Assembly: GCF_000741215.1 (NCBI RefSeq)
Contig: NZ_JGYX01000002.1
Span: 186,001 to 250,000 of the forward strand
Origin: Bifidobacterium pullorum subsp. gallinarum
GTDB lineage: Bacteria > Actinomycetota > Actinomycetes > Actinomycetales > Bifidobacteriaceae
Direction of reading: 5' to 3'
DNA length: 64,000 nucleotides
The notes below the pieces were generated by a model that ran no database searches, had not been told where the DNA came from, and worked only from the letters and a program-made list of their open reading frames with translations. Positions 59,778-64,000 of the stretch are shown here, in pieces. The translations under genes were made by a program, and so were the position numbers. The first letter of the stretch is position 1. Each line of letters begins with the position of its first letter.

Positions 59778-61139
59778 TCAGTCCTCCAGATCGAGTCCCT
59801 TGCGTTCGGGCAAGCACAACGCGGCTATGCACCCCAGCACGAAGGCCACGGCAAAGATCACGAAGGCCACCGTCTTGTTGCCCCCGGACAGCGTCAGGAA
59901 CCACGGCACCAGCAATGGTGCGATGATCGCAGCCACACGGCCGACCGCTGCGGCCGCCCCCGACGCGGCACCGCGCAGACGCGTCGGATAGATCTCTGGC
60001 GTCACCGCATACAGCACACCCCATGCGCCCAGGTTCGAGGCCGACAACAGCATGCCGAACCCGATCACGGCGGCCACCGATCCGGCTTGGGAGAACGCGA
60101 AGGCGGCTACAGCCGACACCGCGAGGAATACGCTCAGCGTGCGGCGACGCCCCCAGATCTCCACCAACCAGGCGGCCAGAAAGTACCCCGGCAGCTGGGC
60201 GAGCGAGATGATCAGCGTATAGCCGAACGAGCTGGTCAGCGAGCCGAACTGGTCGGCCAGCAGACTCGGCATCCAGGTGAACGCGCCGTAGTAGGAGAAG
60301 TTCACGAAGAACCAGGTCAGCCAAATGGCCACCGTACGAGCCAGATACTGATGACCGAACAGTTCCCGCGTGCGAATGGCCGGCAGCGGTTCGGCCTTCG
60401 GGCTGGCGACGGGGGCCACCCCGGAGGCCTGTTCGAAGTAGCGCACCGCCTGCTCGGCTTCATCCTCGCGCCCCTTGGACTCCAGGAAACGCACCGATTC
60501 GGGGATGTGGGCGCGGGTCACAACGGCGTACAGCAGCGGCAACGCGCCGATAAGCAACGCCCAACGCCACCCCCAGTCGCCGGTGTTCGGAATGACGAAC
60601 GCACCGATGGCTGCGGCGATGATCCATCCAACAGCCCAGAACGACTCCAACAGCACCGTCATCCGCCCGCGATGCCGGGTCGGCGAGAACTCGGACACGA
60701 GCGTGGAGGCCACCGGCAGTTCAGCCCCCAATCCCAATCCGATGATGAAACGTGCGATCAGCAGCGCCACCAACGTCCAGGAGCAGGCCATACCCGCATT
60801 CGCCAAGCCGAAAATGACCAATGTGGCGGTGAATACGGTTTTTCGTCCCACCCGATCGGCAAAGTATCCGCCCAATGCGGCACCAATAGCCATGCCCACG
60901 AATCCGACCGACAACACCCACGACTTCTCGGTGGCGTTCAGGTTGAAATGCGGGTCGGCGGCAATGGCGGCGACCACAAACGAGACCAATCCGACATCCA
61001 TGGCGTCGAAAGCCCAACCGATGCCCGAGGCCACCAACAACTTGCGATGCGCCGCGTTGAATGGCAGACGGTCCAGTCGTGCGTTCCGACTCAACCCGCG
61101 CTCGGTTTGCACGGTGTTCTTCGATGAGACGACGTTCAT
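59778..61139 (-). CDS. niaP: MFS niacin transporter, NiaP-like
   Basis: This 453-residue protein has twelve helices. Near helix 1 is GIGWAFDAMDVGLVSFVVAA, and it also contains GLGLGAELPVASTLVSEFSP and VLLESFWAVGWIIAAAIGAF, which match the NiaP nicotinic acid uptake group rather than generic sugar porters. MFS motif A is YFADRVGRKTVF. It lies 85 bp downstream of nrtR on the same strand, which supports niacin transport under NrtR control. The ATG at 61137-61139 follows AAGGAGC. Other aromatic-acid porters are related, so substrate rests partly on context. Confidence 0.82.
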   Translation of the reverse strand: MNVVSSKNTVQTERGLSRNARLDRLPFNAAHRKLLVASGIGWAFDAMDVGLVSFVVAAIAADPHFNLNATEKSWVLSVGFVGMAIGAALGGYFADRVGRKTVFTATLVIFGLANAGMACSWTLVALLIARFIIGLGLGAELPVASTLVSEFSPTRHRGRMTVLLESFWAVGWIIAAAIGAFVIPNTGDWGWRWALLIGALPLLYAVVTRAHIPESVRFLESKGREDEAEQAVRYFEQASGVAPVASPKAEPLPAIRTRELFGHQYLARTVAIWLTWFFVNFSYYGAFTWMPSLLADQFGSLTSSFGYTLIISLAQLPGYFLAAWLVEIWGRRRTLSVFLAVSAVAAFAFSQAGSVAAVIGFGMLLSASNLGAWGVLYAVTPEIYPTRLRGAASGAAAAVGRVAAIIAPLLVPWFLTLSGGNKTVAFVIFAVAFVLGCIAALCLPERKGLDLED

Positions 61140-61224
61140 TGCGCTCCTTCCAATATGTCCTTGTCTTTGATTTGCCGAGCACGACGGGCGGCCGTTCTAC
61201 ACGATGCCGGCGTCAGGGGTGCGA

Positions 61225-62031
61225 TCAGGCACGCTCCAACGGGGATAACGCCTCCCGCATCCGCAGATCGAGACTGGGTGCTGATGCGCCGCTCAGCGCC
61301 GACGACTGGGTCAACGACGCCAATCGTTGCCGCACCACGTCGTATGGCGCGACGGGATCGGGATCGCCGGGGGTGTACCGGTATACGGCAGCCGGGCGGT
61401 GGCGGCCTTCCCGCCGTCGTTCTCCGGTCTCCTCGATTCGACCGGTGGCGAGCATACGACGCCGGAAATTCGCCAAATCGATGGAGGTACCGGCAACGGC
61501 TTCATAGACGCCATGCAGCTGGTTGAGCGTAAAGGTTTCGCCGACCAACGTGGTGACTACATCCGGCTGGTCGACGCGGGCGCGTAATCGCTGCAGGGCG
61601 TATTCGATGATGCGGCGATGGTCGAAGGCAAGTTCGGGAAGCGCGTCCACCGGGAACCACCGCACGTTCTCGGCCTCACTGAGATCGTCCGTTTCCTCCC
61701 GGCCCACCAATGCCCAGTACGCGATGGATACCATCGGCAGTCCGCCCTGAGAGCGCGCCGGATCGCCGAAGGTGTACAGCTGTTCGAGGTATCGCGGATG
61801 CAGATCGGTGGTGCTGACCAACGCATAATAGGCTGATTCTTCCAGCGACCGGTCGGCGCGCAGCCCTCCTCCAGGCAACGCCCAGCGGCCGAGGAACGGC
61901 TGACGGGTGCGTCGAACCAACGGCAACCAAAGCCGGCTGCCCGAAGGAGCGGGAGCCAACGTCAGGATGACAACGGAAACGCCGACCTGCGGCGGCTGCA
62001 TACGCCGTTCCGTAACATTGCCGATGCCCAT
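61225..62031 (-). CDS. nrtR: NrtR, Nudix-related NAD-metabolism repressor
   Basis: This 268-residue protein pairs an N-terminal Nudix-fold domain (about 12-155; WALPGGGLRADRSLEESAYYAL) with a C-terminal winged helix (about 170-245; FTLNQLHGVYEAVAG, DLANFRRRMLATGRIEETG, AVYRYTPG). The Nudix catalytic REUXEE residues are lost, as in ligand-sensing NrtR proteins that bind ADP-ribose and release DNA. A perfect NrtR-like palindrome lies 56 bp upstream. It precedes niaP, so it likely represses itself and niacin uptake. ATG 62029-62031 follows GGAAGG. Confidence 0.9.
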   Translation of the reverse strand: MGIGNVTERRMQPPQVGVSVVILTLAPAPSGSRLWLPLVRRTRQPFLGRWALPGGGLRADRSLEESAYYALVSTTDLHPRYLEQLYTFGDPARSQGGLPMVSIAYWALVGREETDDLSEAENVRWFPVDALPELAFDHRRIIEYALQRLRARVDQPDVVTTLVGETFTLNQLHGVYEAVAGTSIDLANFRRRMLATGRIEETGERRREGRHRPAAVYRYTPGDPDPVAPYDVVRQRLASLTQSSALSGASAPSLDLRMREALSPLERA

Positions 62032-62086
62032 GCCCTTACCTTCCGTTCCGGAAATCGTACCGAGACAAGCACGAGCATACTACTTT

Positions 62087-62101
62087 TAGTCACAATGACT
62101 A
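62087..62101. promoter_or_regulatory. NrtR operator
   Basis: TAGTCACAATGACTA is a perfect TAGTC-N5-GACTA palindrome. It lies 56 bp upstream of nrtR and overlaps the scpB stop codon at 62099-62101. A TATGCT hexamer on the minus strand at about 62075-62080 may be the -10, placing the operator near -35. Confidence 0.7.
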
Positions 62102-62749
62102 TAACTGCGTGTCATCAAGCGGACCACCGCTTTCCAACGCAGCGCCAACCGAGTCCGGCAGAAACGGCGCAAGCTCGGGCAGCTGTTCCAACGAGGACAA
62201 CCCCATCTTCTCCAGAAACAGCGGTGAAGTCACCAGCAACGCGGCACGAGACTCTTCCTCAATCCCCTCTTCACGTATCAATCCTCGCACGATCAACGCC
62301 CGAATCACCCCGTCGGAATTGACTCCTCGGATCGCCGCGATCTGCGCACGCGTGATCGGCTGCCGGTACGCGATGATCGCCAGCGCCTCCAACGCCGCCT
62401 GAGACAGGCGCGCGGTCTGCCCGTCGGTCACGAACGCCGACACCACCGGTTCGAACACCGCACGACTGGAGAACTGCCACCCCCGGGCGGTACGGCGCAG
62501 CTCGAACCCCCTGGGGGCGCGACCGGAGGCGTCCGAACCGTCATAGTCGCGTTGCAGCGTCTCCAGCGCCGCGGTCACCCGCTCCTCGTCCACCGCCAGC
62601 ACCCGCGCCAGATCGGCGGCCTGCTGGGGCTGATCGCAGACCATCAGCACCGCCTCCAGACATGCCGGCAGGCCGCCGGGGAATCCGTCGACGTCGAAGT
62701 CCACGTATTCGGGGCGCGCCGCGCCGACCGTCCGCTCGTTCTGATCCAT
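62099..62749 (-). CDS. scpB: Segregation and condensation protein B
   Basis: ScpB binds ScpA and Smc in the condensin complex that organises the chromosome. The 216-residue protein shows the two winged-helix domains (ACLEAVLMVCDQPQQAADLA; LSQAALEALAIIAYRQPITRAQIAAIRGVNSDGVIRALIVRGLI, represented by its core AIIAYRQPITRAQIAAIRGV) and ends in an acidic tail. The ATG at 62747-62749 follows GGGAGG at 8 nt; the preceding GTG is an alternative. It is 28 bp downstream of scpA. Confidence 0.94.
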   Translation of the reverse strand: MDQNERTVGAARPEYVDFDVDGFPGGLPACLEAVLMVCDQPQQAADLARVLAVDEERVTAALETLQRDYDGSDASGRAPRGFELRRTARGWQFSSRAVFEPVVSAFVTDGQTARLSQAALEALAIIAYRQPITRAQIAAIRGVNSDGVIRALIVRGLIREEGIEEESRAALLVTSPLFLEKMGLSSLEQLPELAPFLPDSVGAALESGGPLDDTQL

Positions 62750-62777
62750 CACAGCCGCCTCCCGCCGTATCCGATTG

Positions 62778-63620
62778 TCATGCGAAATCCCGTTCGTCGA
62801 TCGCGGTGTCCGTCTCCTCCGCACCGGCCACCCACCGCAGGTGCAAGGTCTCATAGGGACCGGCCTGTCTGAACTGCAGCACACCCTGCTTGAAGAACGC
62901 CAGCACCGCCAGGAACCTGGCCACCACCTCAATGGCGCTCGCCGCATCCGCCGTCAGCTCGGCGAAGGTCATCGACCCTCCGACCGGCAGGGCGCGCAGC
63001 CGGTCCCGCACCAGCATGGATTGGGCGCGCAGGTCCACCATCGGCATATGCAGCTGATGCACCGACACCTCGCTGGCCGGCGCGTTGGCGAACGCCTGCG
63101 CGGCCAGCCGGGCCAGGTCCTCGGGGGTCAGCGTCCAGACCAGTTCGGGCAACAGGGCCGACATGCCCGCGTCCATCACCGCCGGATGCGGGAACCGGCC
63201 CGAATTCGCCGCCAGACGTGCACGGAAGTCGTCGGCGGCCTGCTTGAACGCGCGGTACTGCAGCAGCCTGGCGAACAGCAGATCACGCTCGCGCAGCGCC
63301 TCCATGCTGTGCTCGTCGCGCCCGCCGTCCTCGTCGCCGGGCAGCAGCGCGGCGCTTTTGGCCTCCACCAGGATCGAGGCGACGTCGATGAACGAACTGG
63401 CGGCCTCCATGTTGCGCGCCACATCCATGCCCCGGACATACTCCAGGAACTCCTCGGTGATCGCCGAGAGCGAAACCTCGGTCAGTTCCAGGCGATTGCC
63501 GGCGATCATGCCCAGCAGCACGTCGAACGGGCCGGAATACACGTCCAGACTGACGGCGAATCCGGAGTCGACGGCACGCCCCTCCGGCTCCGCCAGCTCT
63601 GCCCATTCCACCATGGCCAC
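62778..63620 (-). CDS. scpA: Segregation and condensation protein A
   Basis: This is the kleisin subunit bridging Smc heads. The 280-residue protein has the N-terminal Smc-neck binding region (FAVSLDVYSGPFDVLLGMIA, LTEVSLSAITEEFLEYV), a central linker with a charged DEDGGRDEHS insert, and a C-terminal winged helix (FLAVLAFFKQGVLQFRQ). The start is GTG 63618-63620 (V-A-M-V-E-W) or ATG 63612-63614; neither has a strong ribosome site. It lies 8 bp after parA, forming a parA-scpA-scpB operon. Confidence 0.93.
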   Translation of the reverse strand: MAMVEWAELAEPEGRAVDSGFAVSLDVYSGPFDVLLGMIAGNRLELTEVSLSAITEEFLEYVRGMDVARNMEAASSFIDVASILVEAKSAALLPGDEDGGRDEHSMEALRERDLLFARLLQYRAFKQAADDFRARLAANSGRFPHPAVMDAGMSALLPELVWTLTPEDLARLAAQAFANAPASEVSVHQLHMPMVDLRAQSMLVRDRLRALPVGGSMTFAELTADAASAIEVVARFLAVLAFFKQGVLQFRQAGPYETLHLRWVAGAEETDTAIDERDFA

Positions 63621-63628
63621 GCCGCCGG

Positions 63629-64000
63629 TCAGGGCACGATGCCCTTGGCGATCAGCTCGCGGGCCACCTCGCGGTATTCCTTGGCCGTCTTGTGCCCGGG
63701 GGCGTAGATGGTGATCGGCGCGGCCGCCACCGTGGCGTCCGGCAGCTTGATCGACCGGGAGATGACCGAGTGGAACACCTTGCCCTGGAAGGCCTCGTAG
63801 ATGCGCTGCAGCACCTCCTCGCAGTGCAGCGTGCGCGTGAACATGGTGACCAGCACGCCGTACACCTCCAGACGGGGGTTGATGCGGGACTGCACCTTCT
63901 CGATCGACTGCATCAGCAGCGCCACGCCGCGCAGCGCGAAGAACTCCGCCGCCACCGGGATGATCACGCCGTCGGCCGCGGTCAGGGCGTTCACCGTCAG
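63629..64000 (-). CDS. parA: ParA-family chromosome partitioning ATPase, 3' part
   Basis: The frame runs off the right edge; 123 codons plus the stop are visible. The segment LTVNALTAADGVIIPVAAEF is the conserved region after the ParA Walker B motif, followed by QSIEKVQSRINPRLEVYGVLVTMF and ITIYAPGHKTAKEYREVARELI. The Walker A part lies outside the window. Its position ahead of scpA-scpB is the standard actinobacterial arrangement for the second ParA/Soj-like protein, so it may not be the origin-proximal parA of the parAB pair. Confidence 0.9.
   Translation of the reverse strand: MTVNALTAADGVIIPVAAEFFALRGVALLMQSIEKVQSRINPRLEVYGVLVTMFTRTLHCEEVLQRIYEAFQGKVFHSVISRSIKLPDATVAAAPITIYAPGHKTAKEYREVARELIAKGIVP

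Noticed and set aside
61225-62031. Active Nudix hydrolase
   Set aside because: The REUXEE part of the Nudix box is missing and a winged helix follows, so a regulatory NrtR role is more likely.

Overview
The window is GC-rich actinobacterial chromosome and almost certainly from Bifidobacterium. The evidence is gene content and order: the minus-strand run ftsK, pgsA, cinA, clgR, DUF3046, recA, recX; a parA-scpA-scpB cluster; DUF3159, DUF3710 and DUF5067 family genes; an actinobacterial LexA box at recA; and peptide ABC transporters. No tRNA, rRNA, CRISPR array, insertion sequence or prophage was recognised. The only RNA gene identified is a class A RNase P RNA (rnpB) at about 6728-7103. The species cannot be named from sequence reading alone.

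Layout. 1-7100: tail of an unknown gene, a PlsC-type acyltransferase, a small membrane protein, trpD, secA, the long-form hibernation factor hpf and rnpB. 7100-14000: the minus-strand block recX, recA, DUF3046, clgR, cinA, pgsA, ftsK (DNA repair, stress regulation, phospholipid synthesis, chromosome translocation). 14100-24900: a Fic-family protein with a divergent motif, miaA-miaB (tRNA A37 modification), a RelA/SpoT-domain alarmone synthetase, a BI-1 membrane protein, an MFS exporter, a DUF5067 protein, a NarL-type two-component pair and a DapB-fold dehydrogenase. 24900-30000: an accessory-looking stretch with a long inverted repeat, a sugar O-acetyltransferase behind a LacI-type operator, a membrane-anchored GH3 glycosidase with permuted domain order, and an orphan LytTR response regulator. 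30000-42000: aconitase, a P-type ATPase, a half-sized binding lipoprotein, an RNA methyltransferase, DUF3159, DUF3710, exonuclease III and aminopeptidase C. 42000-50600: a peptide ABC system (dppB, dppC, a fused double ATPase, two paralogous binding lipoproteins). 50800-64000: a Xer recombinase, a small conserved gene, tyrA and pheA, a membrane protein, typA, a MacB-like transporter, niaP-nrtR (niacin uptake and its regulator), scpB, scpA and the end of parA.

Three patterns stand out. First, eleven genes have a -10-like hexamer ending 6-10 nt before the start codon and mostly lack a Shine-Dalgarno sequence, which suggests leaderless or near-leaderless transcripts. This also argues for a downstream GTG start for the alarmone synthetase. 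Second, most convergent gene junctions hold long, near-perfect palindromes. Third, several operator candidates can be read directly: a LexA box at recA, an NrtR box overlapping the scpB stop codon, a LacI-type operator, a 17-mer shared by the acetyltransferase and LytTR upstream regions, and a related 16-mer upstream of both peptide-binding genes. The most plausible under-described unit is the GH3 / LytTR / acetyltransferase stretch with its shared upstream sequence. The linkage is inference.
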